Counted from the first letter of the stretch, positions 1-9,647 are shown. The stretch is DNA of 64,000 nt from Blastocatellia bacterium UBA7656 (GCA_002483445.1 DLHY01000059.1:1-64000), one strand, 5' to 3'. Notes: a model not told the origin generated them from the letters alone. Made by a program: numbers and translations.

Positions 1-17
1 GTTCTCCGTATTGAGAA

Positions 18-908
18 TTGCTGTCAATTTGTCAACTTCCTTGTTTACATCAATTCCAAGCTAACCGGGAATTGCTGGATAAGCATTCAGTCCTCAAACT
101 TCAACGTATGAGCAATAATAGCCAACCCGCTTTCACTGACCAGGAACTCGTGACCCTCTATCTGTTTGGCCATCTTCAGGGGCATTTCTCGCAACGTTGC
201 ATCTATGACTATGTTGACCACCATTGGTCGGCTTGGTTTCCCTGTTTGCCTTCTTACCAGGCATTCAATCACCGACTCAATCTTCTCAGCCCCACCTTCG
301 CCTTGCTGCTCGAAGAGTTGCTCTCCGAGTTGGCAAACAGCGTACCTCAGACGAGAGATTCCGTCTTGGATTCTTTGCCCATTATCCTGGCCAAAGGCAC
401 ACCAGCCGATGGCGCGAAGATCGCTCGCAAGGTTGCCAGGAAAGGTTATTGTTCCACCAAAAAACTCTATTATCACGGCCTCAAACTGCACTTGTTGGGA
501 CAGAGGCGACCACATCAGTTACCTTTGCCCCAAGCCCTTGCCTTTACATCGGCTGCGGTTCACGATCTGACAGCATTTCGTCAAGAAGTTGAACCGCCCG
601 CGATTGGAATCCTGTTCGCCGACAAAGCGTATAAAAACGAATTGACGAAAGCAGAACTGGCAAAGCGCCAAGTCGAACTTTGCACACCAGACAAGTGCCA
701 GAGAGGGCAAGAAAAAGAAGCGGCGTACAACACTCTATGGTCACGCTTCGTGTCGGCGATGAGGCAACCAATCGAGTCGTTGTTTAACTGGCTGATTCAA
801 AGATCAGGACTGCAAGATGCGAGTCGAGTGCGTTCAACCCAAGGCTTGCTGGTTCATTGCTACGGCAAGCTGACGGTCTGTTGTTTTCGACTACTGTTCA
901 ACTCTTGA
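18..908 (+). CDS. IS982-family-like transposase
   Basis: DDE transposase of an insertion sequence. Candidate catalytic residues are Asp in LDSLPI, Asp in FADKAYKN and Glu in PIESLFNWL; the KKLYYHGLKLHLL stretch between the first two is typical of the IS982 family. The 296-residue length fits a near-complete protein. The frame opens at TTG 18 just after an in-frame stop at 12-14; the first ATG (108) would remove about 30 residues that still look like the family N-terminus, so TTG is kept. The left end of the element lies outside or at the edge of the window and I could not identify terminal inverted repeats. It sits directly against a gene remnant, suggesting insertion into that gene. Confidence 0.8.
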   Translation: MLSICQLPCLHQFQANRELLDKHSVLKLQRMSNNSQPAFTDQELVTLYLFGHLQGHFSQRCIYDYVDHHWSAWFPCLPSYQAFNHRLNLLSPTFALLLEELLSELANSVPQTRDSVLDSLPIILAKGTPADGAKIARKVARKGYCSTKKLYYHGLKLHLLGQRRPHQLPLPQALAFTSAAVHDLTAFRQEVEPPAIGILFADKAYKNELTKAELAKRQVELCTPDKCQRGQEKEAAYNTLWSRFVSAMRQPIESLFNWLIQRSGLQDASRVRSTQGLLVHCYGKLTVCCFRLLFNS

Positions 909-1209
909 TTCGCATTTTATTTGCCGTCAAGGGCGCCAAGTAGTTGACCAGAACGACGGAACCTTTTTGACCGGCTTTTGGGTTATTGCTCCTGAACACA
1001 TACAACCAGGGTTGGTTTTCGCACTTCATGAAACGAAGGCCGAGCCATCCTATCTTCAGGGAATCGTTTTAGGCTTGACTCAAGTTCGTGAGGATATAAA
1101 AACTTATGGGCGGCGTCTGCGGCGCGTGGAGTTGCTTGTGCGTAAGAAGCCGGAGTCACTGACTTGGAGAGGACGTGGCTCAGGTGAGAAGGGTTTTGTA
1201 TGGGGCTAG
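909..1209 (+). pseudogene. Remnant of an unidentified gene next to the IS element
   Basis: An open frame runs from the end of the transposase gene to a TAG at 1207-1209 without a good start; the only candidate start is TTG 967 with no ribosome-binding site. The translation contains a protein-like stretch around WVIAPEHIQPGLVFALHETK followed by PSYLQG, then a basic tail. It looks like the C-terminal part of a real protein whose 5' part was removed by the IS insertion. I do not recognise the family. From 1210 to 1358 I see nothing except the upstream region of the next gene. Confidence 0.3.
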
Positions 1210-1358
1210 GAAACTTGTTCCCAGCAGATCGGTATCACCTCATCTCTTAAACTGGCAAGCAGGCGGCTGCCATAGTATAGTCATTTATCGTCTGCCAACG
1301 AGAAATTTCTCGGATATGCCCCTATGCAAAACAACGAAGAAACAAGGAGCGCAGCCCC

Positions 1359-3647
1359 GTGTCTAAATTAAATCGTCTGCTCTTCGTCCTCACGTCGAGC
1401 GTCCTTTCAGCTTCGCTGATTCCAGTCGCGGCTGACGACCGTCCGCGCGACGTTCTATCGAGCGCCAATTCGAAAGGAGAAGTGCGCCGATGGACAGCGA
1501 CCGGCCCGTGGGGAGGCGATGCGCGCTCGCTTGTGGTCGCGCCCGACAACCCTGACCTGTTTTATCTCGGAACGAGCGACGGACAAATCTATCAATCGAC
1601 CGACGGCGCGCGCACCTGGCGACGTTTGAAACCCGGTCTCGGCCAGCGCAGCATTTCCGTAGATGACATCGTTATCGATCCGCGCAATGCGCAGACCATC
1701 TACGTCGGCACATGGGCCGTCGCTCATGGCAACGATGATCAGGGCGTGTTCAAAAGCGAAGACGGCGGCCAGTCATGGAAACTTCTGAAAGACACCAAAG
1801 GCAAGCCGATACTTTCTCTCTCGCTGGCTCATTCGGATTCCAACTTCCTGGTCGTCGGAACCAAGTCGGGAGCTTTTCGCTCGACCGACGCGGGGCAGAG
1901 CTTCGAGCGCATCACGCCCGCAGACAACTCTCAGATTCAAAATATCAATTCAGTCGCTATCGATCCTCAAAACACAGACACGATCTACATCGGCACTCAT
2001 CACCTTCCGTGGAAGACCACAGATGGCGGCAAGACGTGGAAACAACTCACTCACAAAATCGGGATCATAGACGATTCGGACATAATGGGAATCTGTGTCA
2101 GCCCTGTCGATCCCAAGACGCTTCACATAAACGCCTGCAGCGGAATCTATCGCTCCTCTTCACTGGGCGAGAAATGGGCCAAGCTTCCGGGCATTCCTTT
2201 CAGCGCGCGTAGAACTTACGCGCTGCTTCCTCACCCGACCGATGCGAAGGTCATCTTCGCCGGAACCAGCGAAGGGTTCTGGCGCGCGACCGACGGCGGA
2301 AAGCGTTGGCGACTGCTCACGTCGAAGTCTTATGTGATTCGCGCAATCGCCGTTCATCCCGACAATCCCAAGAGGGTCGTCATCGCGACAGACGATTTCG
2401 GCGTTCAGGTTTCAGAAAATATGGGCGATGACTTCATCCCTGGAAACGCCGGATTCATTCATCGCCATGTGCTGGCTCTCCTTCCCGACGCGATTGAAAA
2501 AGGGCGAGTGCTGGCAAGCGTCTATCACGATGGTTCGGGGGGAAGCGTTTTCGTCTCTTCGGACGGCGGCGAAAACTGGCAGCCGTCTTCCACAGGACTG
2601 GGGCCGCGCGATGTCTTCGCGTTTCATCAATCGACGGAAGATGCGAACGTGATCTATGCGGGAACGAACAGCGGCGTGTTTCGCTCCAATGATCGCGGCG
2701 CAAGCTGGTCTTTCGTCGGCAAGGTCGAGCCTAAGCCGGAAGTGAAACCAAAATCGAAAAAAACCAAATCGACAAAGCGCAGGGCGGCCCTTGATACGGA
2801 TGAGGGAGTGAGGGTCGGAGGCCCGTCTTACAAGCCGCGATACATAAGCGTCGAGGCGAATTATCAATCCAAAGCGAAAGCACAGTCGAAAAAAACTCCA
2901 AGCCGTAAGCGCAGGCCCGCGCCCAAAAAGCCTGAGCCTGAGATAGTCGAACCCACCGGGCCGCCGCTTTTCAACATCACCTCTCAGGTCGATGAGATCG
3001 CATCTTTTACCGATGCGGAAGGCAGTCGGGGGCTGATGGCGGCGACGAAAAACGGTCTCTATGTCACGATGGACGAGACCAAAGGATGGGAAAAGGTTTA
3101 CATCGAAGGCTACGACCCGGAAGGGCCGGTCTTCGCCATATCGATTCACAAGGACACGCCCGCTCGAATACTGATCGGCACGAAAGATGGTCTCTTCATT
3201 TCCGACGACAGCGGAAAGAACTGGCGGCAGGTCGGGCGCGGCCCGGAAGGCGTGACGGTCAAGTCGATAGCTCAGGACCCGCGCGACGCTGATTTGATCC
3301 TGCTCGGCACCAATCAATTCATCTATCGCACGACCAACGGCGGGCGCACGTGGGTTCGTCGCGGAGGAGGGCTTCAGGCGGGCGACTTCACTTCAGTAGT
3401 ATTCAATCCCGCCAATCCCGATGAAGTGATGCTGTGCGAGTATTCGCGCGGCGGAGTGTATCGCTCCACCGATCGCGGCTATTCGTGGGAGCGGATAGAT
3501 GAGCAGATAGTGGGACAGCTTCCGACCAATCGCGTGTGGACTATCTCGTTCGACCCATTGGAACGAGGCCGCATCTATGCCGGGAGTTTTTCAAGCGGCG
3601 TTTACGTTTTGACAATCGAGCGCGAAGCGGCCAGCAACAATAATTAA
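1359..3647 (+). CDS. Secreted Asp-box (BNR/VPS10-like) beta-propeller protein
   Basis: Starts at GTG 1359, supported by AAGGAG at 1344-1349. An N-terminal signal peptide (hydrophobic residues 6-22, cleavage near VAADD) sends it out of the cytoplasm. The body has about a dozen Asp-box motifs of the S/T-x-D-G-G-x-x-W type (STDGARTW, SEDGGQSW, TTDGGKTW, SSDGGENW, TTNGGRTW and others), so it should fold as one or two beta-propellers like sortilin/VPS10 or Ycf48-type proteins. A lysine/proline-rich insert at about residues 458-545 separates an N-terminal set of boxes from a C-terminal set and may be a flexible linker between two propellers. No catalytic motif is visible; a binding or scaffolding role is likely but the ligand is unknown. 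Confidence 0.75.
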   Translation: MSKLNRLLFVLTSSVLSASLIPVAADDRPRDVLSSANSKGEVRRWTATGPWGGDARSLVVAPDNPDLFYLGTSDGQIYQSTDGARTWRRLKPGLGQRSISVDDIVIDPRNAQTIYVGTWAVAHGNDDQGVFKSEDGGQSWKLLKDTKGKPILSLSLAHSDSNFLVVGTKSGAFRSTDAGQSFERITPADNSQIQNINSVAIDPQNTDTIYIGTHHLPWKTTDGGKTWKQLTHKIGIIDDSDIMGICVSPVDPKTLHINACSGIYRSSSLGEKWAKLPGIPFSARRTYALLPHPTDAKVIFAGTSEGFWRATDGGKRWRLLTSKSYVIRAIAVHPDNPKRVVIATDDFGVQVSENMGDDFIPGNAGFIHRHVLALLPDAIEKGRVLASVYHDGSGGSVFVSSDGGENWQPSSTGLGPRDVFAFHQSTEDANVIYAGTNSGVFRSNDRGASWSFVGKVEPKPEVKPKSKKTKSTKRRAALDTDEGVRVGGPSYKPRYISVEANYQSKAKAQSKKTPSRKRRPAPKKPEPEIVEPTGPPLFNITSQVDEIASFTDAEGSRGLMAATKNGLYVTMDETKGWEKVYIEGYDPEGPVFAISIHKDTPARILIGTKDGLFISDDSGKNWRQVGRGPEGVTVKSIAQDPRDADLILLGTNQFIYRTTNGGRTWVRRGGGLQAGDFTSVVFNPANPDEVMLCEYSRGGVYRSTDRGYSWERIDEQIVGQLPTNRVWTISFDPLERGRIYAGSFSSGVYVLTIEREAASNNN

Positions 3648-3652
3648 ATATC

Positions 3653-3720
3653 TGTCCCTTGTCATTAGTCCTTTGTTTCGATGAGGGGCAAAGGACTAAT
3701 GACAAGGGACAAAGGACTAA
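3653..3720. repeat. Heptamer-array hairpin (unit like GACAAAG/GACTAAT)
   Basis: Perfect 23-bp inverted arms at 3653-3675 and 3689-3711 with a 13-nt loop. The right side reads as consecutive 7-nt units (GACAAAG, GACTAAT, GACAAGG, GACAAAG, GACTAAT with slight variation). The last unit, just outside the right arm, contains AAAGGA at 3711-3716, correctly spaced for the sucC ATG. It may end transcription from the upstream gene and also supply the sucC ribosome-binding site. Confidence 0.85.
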
Positions 3721-3723
3721 TCA

Positions 3724-4881
3724 ATGAAAATACATGAATATCAGGGCAAGCAGATTCTTGCCCAATATGGAGTGACGGTTCCGCGCGGCGAAGTAGTCAC
3801 ATCCAGAGATCAGGTGCGCGCGGCGGTCGAAAAACTCGGACTCCCGGTCGTCGTCAAAGCGCAGATTCACGCAGGCGGCAGAGGCAAGGGCGGCGGGGTG
3901 AAACTCGCCCTGAGCGTCGAGGAAGCCGAAGAGATAGCATCTCGTATGCTCGGTATGCAGCTTGTCACTCATCAGACCGGCCCTGAAGGGCGCGAAGTCC
4001 GAAGGCTTTTGATCGAAGAAGGTCTCAAGATAAAACAGGAGTTTTATCTCGGCATAGTTCTGGATCGCGCCATATCGCGCCTGGTGTTTATGGCTTCGGC
4101 TGCAGGCGGAATGGATATTGAAGAAGTCGCCGCAAAAGAACCGGAGAAGATTCTCAAAGAGGCAATCGATCCGGCAGTCGGGCTTCAGCCGTTTCAGGCG
4201 CGCAAGCTGGCCTTCGGCATAGGGCTTCCAAAAGAGACTTTAAACAAAGCGGTGAAATTCATGATGGGGCTTTATCGCGCTTATGTCGAAAGCGATGCCT
4301 CGCTTGCCGAGATCAATCCATTTCTGCTCACGGAAGACGGCGAGTTGTATGCGCTCGACGCCAAATGGAACTTCGACGACAACTCGCTGTTTCGTCACAA
4401 GGAGTACGCGGAGCTTCGCGACCTCAACGAAGAAGAGCCGCTTGAGATAGCAGCGTCGAAGCATGATTTGAACTACATCAAGCTGGACGGCAACATCGGC
4501 TGCATGGTCAACGGGGCGGGGCTTGCTATGGCTACGATGGACATCATCAAGCTTGCGGGCGGCGAGCCTGCCAACTTCCTCGATGTCGGAGGCGGCGCTT
4601 CGCAGCAGAGAGTCGAAAACGCTTTCCACATACTGCTTTCGGACAAGAACGTGCGCGCGGTGTTGATAAATATATTCGGCGGCATCGTGCGAACAGATAT
4701 GGTGGCGCGCGGCGTGGTCGAAGCGGCGCGCAACTTAGGCGTCAAAGTCCCGGTAGTCGTTCGCCTCGAAGGAACCAACGTGGAGCAGGGCCGCGAAGTC
4801 ATAGAGCAATCCGGCCTCGGTTTCGTGACCGCCACATCTATGAAAGACGCGGCGGAAAAAGTCGTCGCAGCCGCTCGTTAA
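3724..4881 (+). CDS. sucC: Succinyl-CoA synthetase (ADP-forming) subunit beta
   Basis: Catalyses the reversible citric-acid-cycle step from succinyl-CoA to succinate with formation of a nucleoside triphosphate, as the beta subunit of an alpha/beta enzyme. The N-terminus MKIHEYQGKQIL and the ATP-grasp stretch VVKAQIHAGGRGKGGGVKL are signature sequences; EINPF at about residue 198 and FGGIVRTD near 320 are also family hallmarks. At 385 residues it is full length. ATG 3724 follows AAAGGA at 3711-3716, which is part of the upstream repeat. The alpha subunit gene sucD, usually directly downstream, is not here; the next gene is unrelated. Confidence 0.95.
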   Translation: MKIHEYQGKQILAQYGVTVPRGEVVTSRDQVRAAVEKLGLPVVVKAQIHAGGRGKGGGVKLALSVEEAEEIASRMLGMQLVTHQTGPEGREVRRLLIEEGLKIKQEFYLGIVLDRAISRLVFMASAAGGMDIEEVAAKEPEKILKEAIDPAVGLQPFQARKLAFGIGLPKETLNKAVKFMMGLYRAYVESDASLAEINPFLLTEDGELYALDAKWNFDDNSLFRHKEYAELRDLNEEEPLEIAASKHDLNYIKLDGNIGCMVNGAGLAMATMDIIKLAGGEPANFLDVGGGASQQRVENAFHILLSDKNVRAVLINIFGGIVRTDMVARGVVEAARNLGVKVPVVVRLEGTNVEQGREVIEQSGLGFVTATSMKDAAEKVVAAAR

Positions 4882-5033
4882 AGCATAAACGGGCGGCTTG
4901 TTGAGTCGTCCGTCAATCTCTCATTGAAGAGTCACAACACATGCGGCGTCGAATCTCTTGATAGAGTCCGAGACTTATGTTAAAAAGCGAACGCGAAGCT
5001 ACATCACACTGGCCCCCCTGAGTTTGAGAACCT

Positions 5034-5534
5034 ATGGCCTCGATGCAAAAGATATGTCCCAAGTGCGGGATGCCGATTGAAATCGGTCTGGCCCAATGTC
5101 TGGAGTGCGGCACTCAGGTAGGAACCGTTTTTTCAGAAGAGAATATTCCCAGAGAAGACACGCGCGCAAAGGTCCGCCAGAAAAATTCCGCTCAGGTGCA
5201 ATACTTTCAGAAAATCGACCGTGCGCAGGAACGCGCCAACAATTCCGTCATCATCGGCATCGCCAGTTTTTTCTGCTCCATCATCGCTTTCGTCATAGGC
5301 TTCCTCTTAAATGACCTGGGCGTTTTGGTCCTTGCCAGCTTCTTCTGCTCCGGGGTCGGCTTCATTATGAGCATAGTATCGATCTTCTGGGGTTTCGAGT
5401 CTTCGCGCACCCTGAAGTCCGCGCAGATCGAAGAGGGGCAGGGGATGGCAACGGCAGGAATCATCATCGGAGCCGTCGGTATCGTCGCGCAGATTTGCCA
5501 GATACTTTATGCGACCAGACTGGGAGTAGTCTGA
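5034..5534 (+). CDS. Zinc-ribbon plus DUF4190-like small membrane protein
   Basis: The N-terminus carries a zinc ribbon with Cys8, Cys11, Cys22 and Cys25 (CPKC and CLEC knuckles). After a charged linker come three hydrophobic segments at about residues 73-94, 99-125 and 138-160, in the arrangement of DUF4190-type proteins (helical pair, Gly-rich GIIIGAVGIV motif, final helix). ATG 5034 is chosen; ATG 5043 is possible and neither has a strong ribosome-binding site. The 152 bp between sucC and this gene hold nothing recognisable. It converges with the downstream methyltransferase gene. Function unknown; such proteins are common, broadly distributed inner-membrane proteins. Confidence 0.65.
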   Translation: MASMQKICPKCGMPIEIGLAQCLECGTQVGTVFSEENIPREDTRAKVRQKNSAQVQYFQKIDRAQERANNSVIIGIASFFCSIIAFVIGFLLNDLGVLVLASFFCSGVGFIMSIVSIFWGFESSRTLKSAQIEEGQGMATAGIIIGAVGIVAQICQILYATRLGVV

Positions 5535-5535
5535 T

Positions 5536-6342
5536 CTACTTGAGTCCGGTTACGAGGGTCGCCTTTATCGATATATCGAAAGGCGCATCGTGACGTTCGC
5601 CTTCGATCAGAGACACGATCCTCGCGGAAACTTCTTCGCGCCGCGAGAGAGGAACTATACTGAGCCAGCCATCGAGAAACGTGTCCATTATCAACGGAGA
5701 GTTTATGAACTCCAATCCGGTTTCGTAGAGGAATTCTTCCCTGACAGAAAAACTTTTGACCTCGACAAGTCCTGCCTGGCGAGCCATCTCTTCGGCATCG
5801 GAGATCGTTACTCGCTCGTTGATCAGTTTTTCAAGTCCTTCCCACGTCTTATCGATCAGTTCCGACTGAAATAACGCTTCCCAGTAAATCGAGAAGAATT
5901 CGTCGAAGCTCCCGTGCGTGGTCATCTTCAGTATTATCCGCCCGTCGGGCTGGGCCACTCGGATCATCTCTTCAAGCGTGCGCTCGATATCGGGGGTTGC
6001 GATCAGCGAGGCGTCGCCTATCACCACGATGAATTCGTCATCGCGGAATCGAAGCGAAGTTGCGATGCCTTCCTCGAAGTGGACATTCTTCACTTTTCTG
6101 ACCAGAGCCTTCGCCTGAGCGATTGCGATGCGTTCAGGGTCGGGGTCTACGCCTGTGACTTTGCCTTGATGCATTCGTTCGGCGATCTCTATGGTGTGAG
6201 AGCCTGTTCCGCAGTTGACATCGAGCAGGCGGCCTTCGACGGGGAGCTTGATATTTTCATTGATCAGAAGATCGAATCCGTCGCGCCATTCAGGCGTGAT
6301 GAACAGATCATAGCGATAAGCTCTCTCTTTTTGCGCGCTCAT
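5536..6342 (-). CDS. Class I SAM-dependent methyltransferase
   Basis: The start is ATG 6342 (MSAQKERAYRYDL); the frame is open further upstream but that part overlaps the divergent gene and lacks protein-like character. Motif I is GRLLDVNCGTGSHTIEIA, with Asn-Cys in place of the more usual Gly-Cys, followed by the acidic ribose-binding position in VTGVDPDPERI, giving the Rossmann-like fold of ubiE/Methyltransf_11 enzymes. The 3' half is family-variable and probably sets substrate specificity, which cannot be inferred. The gene diverges from a second, unrelated methyltransferase gene over a 65-bp spacer, so both may share a control region. Confidence 0.75.
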   Translation of the reverse strand: MSAQKERAYRYDLFITPEWRDGFDLLINENIKLPVEGRLLDVNCGTGSHTIEIAERMHQGKVTGVDPDPERIAIAQAKALVRKVKNVHFEEGIATSLRFRDDEFIVVIGDASLIATPDIERTLEEMIRVAQPDGRIILKMTTHGSFDEFFSIYWEALFQSELIDKTWEGLEKLINERVTISDAEEMARQAGLVEVKSFSVREEFLYETGLEFINSPLIMDTFLDGWLSIVPLSRREEVSARIVSLIEGERHDAPFDISIKATLVTGLK

Positions 6343-6407
6343 CACGGGGATGATAGCACGCGGCTGAAAGCTATGAGAAGAAGCCGCTCCTGCTGTAATC
6401 TGTAGCC

Positions 6408-6977
6408 GTGTCGGACAAAGCGAAATGGGACGCGCGATACAGCGGCGTGGAGATTTTCCCGCGCCAGCCGTCTGATTTTCTGCGCGAAAACCGGGACGCG
6501 CTTCCTCGCTGCGGGCTTGCGCTCGACCTTGCGGCAGGCGCGGGGCGAAACGCAGTCTTTCTGGCCGAGCGCGGGATTGAAGTGATCGCGCTCGATATTT
6601 CCGAAGTCGCTCTTCAAAAATGTTTGCAGTTTGCGCGCGAGCGCAAAACAACAGTTGCGGCAGCAGTCGTCGATCTCAAGTATTTCAACATCCCGGCAAA
6701 CAGCCTCGACTGCATAGTGAATTTCAATTATCTTCAGCGTGATCTCGCCCCTCAGATAACCGCGGGGCTGAGACCGGGAGGCGTACTCATATTCGAATCC
6801 TTTACCGCAGATCATCTGCGCTGGAAACCTGATTTCAACGCGGATTTTTTATTGCGACCGGGCGAACTGAAAGAGATGTTTCGCAATCTTCGATTGATCA
6901 AATACCGCGAGGCGACTGTTCAATCGGGGCAGGGGTTCAAATCAGTTGCAAGCCTCGCGGCTACAAAGTTGAAGTGA
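6408..6977 (+). CDS. Class I SAM-dependent methyltransferase, TehB-like
   Basis: A 189-residue enzyme starting at GTG 6408. Motif I is ALDLAAGAGRNAVFLAERG, then VIALDIS at the ribose-binding strand, both typical of TehB/tellurite-resistance-type methyltransferases that act on small molecules. The N-terminal WDARYSG and PRQPSDFL also match that group. A tellurite role is not implied: most chromosomal members have unknown substrates. The stop overlaps the start of the downstream kinase gene by 4 nt (GTGA), so the two are probably translationally coupled. Confidence 0.7.
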   Translation: MSDKAKWDARYSGVEIFPRQPSDFLRENRDALPRCGLALDLAAGAGRNAVFLAERGIEVIALDISEVALQKCLQFARERKTTVAAAVVDLKYFNIPANSLDCIVNFNYLQRDLAPQITAGLRPGGVLIFESFTADHLRWKPDFNADFLLRPGELKEMFRNLRLIKYREATVQSGQGFKSVASLAATKLK

Positions 6978-9628
6978 GCGGTGTTTTACGGTTTAACGTG
7001 ATGAAAGGCGAACTTAGGCAAAAGGCTCTGGAACTGTTTGAAGTCGCGCTTGAGCGCGAGCCGGGAGAGCGCGCACGCTTTCTTGCCCAAGCCTGCGCTG
7101 ATGACACAGAACTGATGGCCGAAGTCGAAAGGCTGATCACTTCTCATCAGGAAAAAGCGACAGTCATTCAGGAAACCTTTGCTGAAGGCTCTCCGCCTGT
7201 ACCGGAGGCGACTCTGATGCCGTTCGCTCCCGGCCGTCACATCGGGCCTTATCGCATAGTCGGGCCACTCGGCGAGGGCGGCATGGGCGCGGTTTATCTG
7301 GCTGCGCGCGATGACGACGAGTATCGCAAGCGAGTCGCCATCAAGGTCATACGTCCGGGGATGAATCTGCAAGTCATCGTTCGCCGATTCCTCAGCGAGC
7401 GCCAGATTCTGGCAAGCCTCGATCACCCCAATATCGCAAAACTCCTCGACGGCGGAACCACCGAAGACGGCCTGCCCTACTTCGTGATGGATTATATCGA
7501 GGGCGTTCCCATCACCTCTTATTGCGAGCGCAACAGATTATCGACAGTCGAAAGACTCAAACTCTTCCGCGAGGTTTGCTCGGCTGTCAGTTACGCGCAT
7601 CAGAACCTTGTCATTCACCGCGATCTCAAACCGGGCAATATACTCGTCACTGCCGAAGGCGCGCCCAGGCTTCTGGATTTCGGCATAGCCAAGCTGCTCA
7701 ACCCTGAGCTTTCCGGTCAGACCGCGGATATGACTCTTATGGGTCACGCTCCGATGACCATCGATTACGCAAGCCCCGAACAGGTGCGCGGCGACGCAAT
7801 CACTACGGCGACCGATGTTTATTCACTCGGCGTGATGCTTTACGAACTGCTCACAGGACATCGCCCTTATCATTTCAAGAGTCGCATCCCTCGCGAAATC
7901 GAGCGGGTAATCTGCGAGGAAGAACCCGCTCGGCCCAGCACCTCTATTGAAAAATCAGACACCTCGCCCGGCCCGTTCAGCAAAACGCAGATCATGCCTG
8001 CGTCGCCTGAAAACGCGCCGCGCGAAGTAGAGAAATCTCAAAAGCTGCGCCGCGAGCTTGCCGGAGACCTCGACAACATAGTGATGATGGCCATGCGCAA
8101 AGAGCCTCTGCGCCGCTACTCTTCGGTCGAGCAGTTTTCCGAAGACTTATGCCGCTACCTCGAAGGCCGCCCGGTCATCGCGACCCGCGACACGTTCGCC
8201 TATCGCGCGGGGAAATTCATCCGCCGCAACCGGGCCGCTGTCATCGCCGTCGCGCTCATCGCAGTGGCGCTCATCGCAGGCGTTATCACGACTCTCTGGC
8301 AGGCGCGAGCCGCAGGGCTGGAGAGAGAGAGAGCCGAGCGGCGATTCAACGATGTGCGCCAACTGGCTAATTCCTTTCTGTTCGAATTTCACGACGCCAT
8401 CAAAGACCTCCCCGGCTCGACCCCTGCGCGCGAACTGGTGGTCAAAAGAGCGGTCGAATATCTCGACTCGCTTGCGCGTGAAGCGAGCCGCGACCCGTCT
8501 TTGCAGCGCGAGCTCGCTATGGCTTACGAGCGGGTCGGCGATATTCAGGGCTATCCTTATAATCCCAACATCGGCGATGCGGCTGGCGCTTTGGAGAGCC
8601 ACAGGAAATCGCTTGCTATTCGCGAAGCGTTACAGAAGGCCGACCCTTCAAACGCGGACGAGCGGCGCAATCTTGCGACGAGCCTTGAGCGAGTCGGCAC
8701 GATGATAAGCTGGCAGACGGGAAACGTAAACGAATCGCTCGATTACTATCGCCGCGCAAAGGAGATTCGCGAATCTATAGCGAGCGGGTCGAACGCGGCG
8801 GAAGATCGCCGCGAGATGGCTAAAATCTACGAGGTGATCGGAGACGCGCAGAAAAAAAACCGCGATGCCGCAGGCGCGCTCGAAAGCTATCGCCGCGCGC
8901 TGGCGATTCGCGAATCGCTTTCTGCAATGGACGCGACGAGCGCGACCCGTGGTCGCGATCTTGCGATAAGCCATAGCAAAATCGCAGAGATTCTCGCGCT
9001 CAACAACGACTCTTCGGGCGCGCTCGAAAGCCAGCGCAGAGCTACCTCGATATTCGAAACCCTTGCCAGCCAAGACCCGAACAACGCGAAAGCTCGCCGC
9101 GAGATGGCATTCGCTTACAACAAACTCGGCGATCTGCTCTGGTACAGCGATGATGTTGCGGGCGCAATCGAGCAATATAAAAAGGCTAAAGATATACGCC
9201 AGTCGCTCGTCGCGCTCGATCCGGCGAACGCGCAGGCGCGGCGCGATCTTGCGATGAGCGATGCCGGACTTGGCGACACTCTGATAAGAAAAGGCGAGAT
9301 TGCCGAAGGCCGGGAGTTGATCAAAAAAGCGCTGGCGATTTTTGAAGAGCTTGCCGCCCGCAGCCCCGATGATGGAGAAGCGGGGCGCGATCTGGCAATC
9401 GGTTATCAAACATTCGGCGAGTCTCTTGCATCTGCGGCTGATGATGAAAAGACGACAGCGGCAAAACGCAGACAACTCCGGAGCGAAGCAAGAGGGTGGT
9501 ATAAACGAAGTCTGGATGTTTTTCTCGACATGAAACGTCGCGGCGTTATGCGCGAGGCGGACGCCCAGATAATCGAAGAGATCACGCGCGAGATCGCGCG
9601 AACTGATGCCGCCATTGCAAAGCCATAA
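6974..9628 (+). CDS. Membrane Ser/Thr protein kinase with extracytoplasmic TPR domain
   Basis: Phosphorylates proteins on Ser/Thr. A short N-terminal helical region (1-60, the leader common in acidobacterial kinases) precedes a complete kinase domain at about 93-400: Gly-loop PLGEGGMGAVY, Lys124 in VAIK, Glu143, HRDLKPGN with Asp217, and DFG with Asp235, so it should be active. The P+1/APE region reads SPEQVRG. One membrane helix follows at about 421-442, then some 430 residues of TPR-like repeats (repeated A-G-A-L-E-S-x-R-x-A and R-R-D-L-A patterns), probably a sensor outside the membrane. GTG 6974 overlaps the preceding stop; ATG 7001 is an alternative that gives the conventional family start. 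Confidence 0.88.
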   Translation: MSGVLRFNVMKGELRQKALELFEVALEREPGERARFLAQACADDTELMAEVERLITSHQEKATVIQETFAEGSPPVPEATLMPFAPGRHIGPYRIVGPLGEGGMGAVYLAARDDDEYRKRVAIKVIRPGMNLQVIVRRFLSERQILASLDHPNIAKLLDGGTTEDGLPYFVMDYIEGVPITSYCERNRLSTVERLKLFREVCSAVSYAHQNLVIHRDLKPGNILVTAEGAPRLLDFGIAKLLNPELSGQTADMTLMGHAPMTIDYASPEQVRGDAITTATDVYSLGVMLYELLTGHRPYHFKSRIPREIERVICEEEPARPSTSIEKSDTSPGPFSKTQIMPASPENAPREVEKSQKLRRELAGDLDNIVMMAMRKEPLRRYSSVEQFSEDLCRYLEGRPVIATRDTFAYRAGKFIRRNRAAVIAVALIAVALIAGVITTLWQARAAGLERERAERRFNDVRQLANSFLFEFHDAIKDLPGSTPARELVVKRAVEYLDSLAREASRDPSLQRELAMAYERVGDIQGYPYNPNIGDAAGALESHRKSLAIREALQKADPSNADERRNLATSLERVGTMISWQTGNVNESLDYYRRAKEIRESIASGSNAAEDRREMAKIYEVIGDAQKKNRDAAGALESYRRALAIRESLSAMDATSATRGRDLAISHSKIAEILALNNDSSGALESQRRATSIFETLASQDPNNAKARREMAFAYNKLGDLLWYSDDVAGAIEQYKKAKDIRQSLVALDPANAQARRDLAMSDAGLGDTLIRKGEIAEGRELIKKALAIFEELAARSPDDGEAGRDLAIGYQTFGESLASAADDEKTTAAKRRQLRSEARGWYKRSLDVFLDMKRRGVMREADAQIIEEITREIARTDAAIAKP

Positions 9629-9647
9629 TTTCAATCGCCATCCAATC

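Noticed and set aside
4882..5033. Fragment of sucD after sucC
   Set aside because: Short gap with no sucD-like translation in any frame.
6930..6965. tRNA-like GGTTCAAATC arm
   Set aside because: It lies in the C-terminal codons of the methyltransferase gene and no cloverleaf can be drawn around it; no tRNA was found elsewhere.
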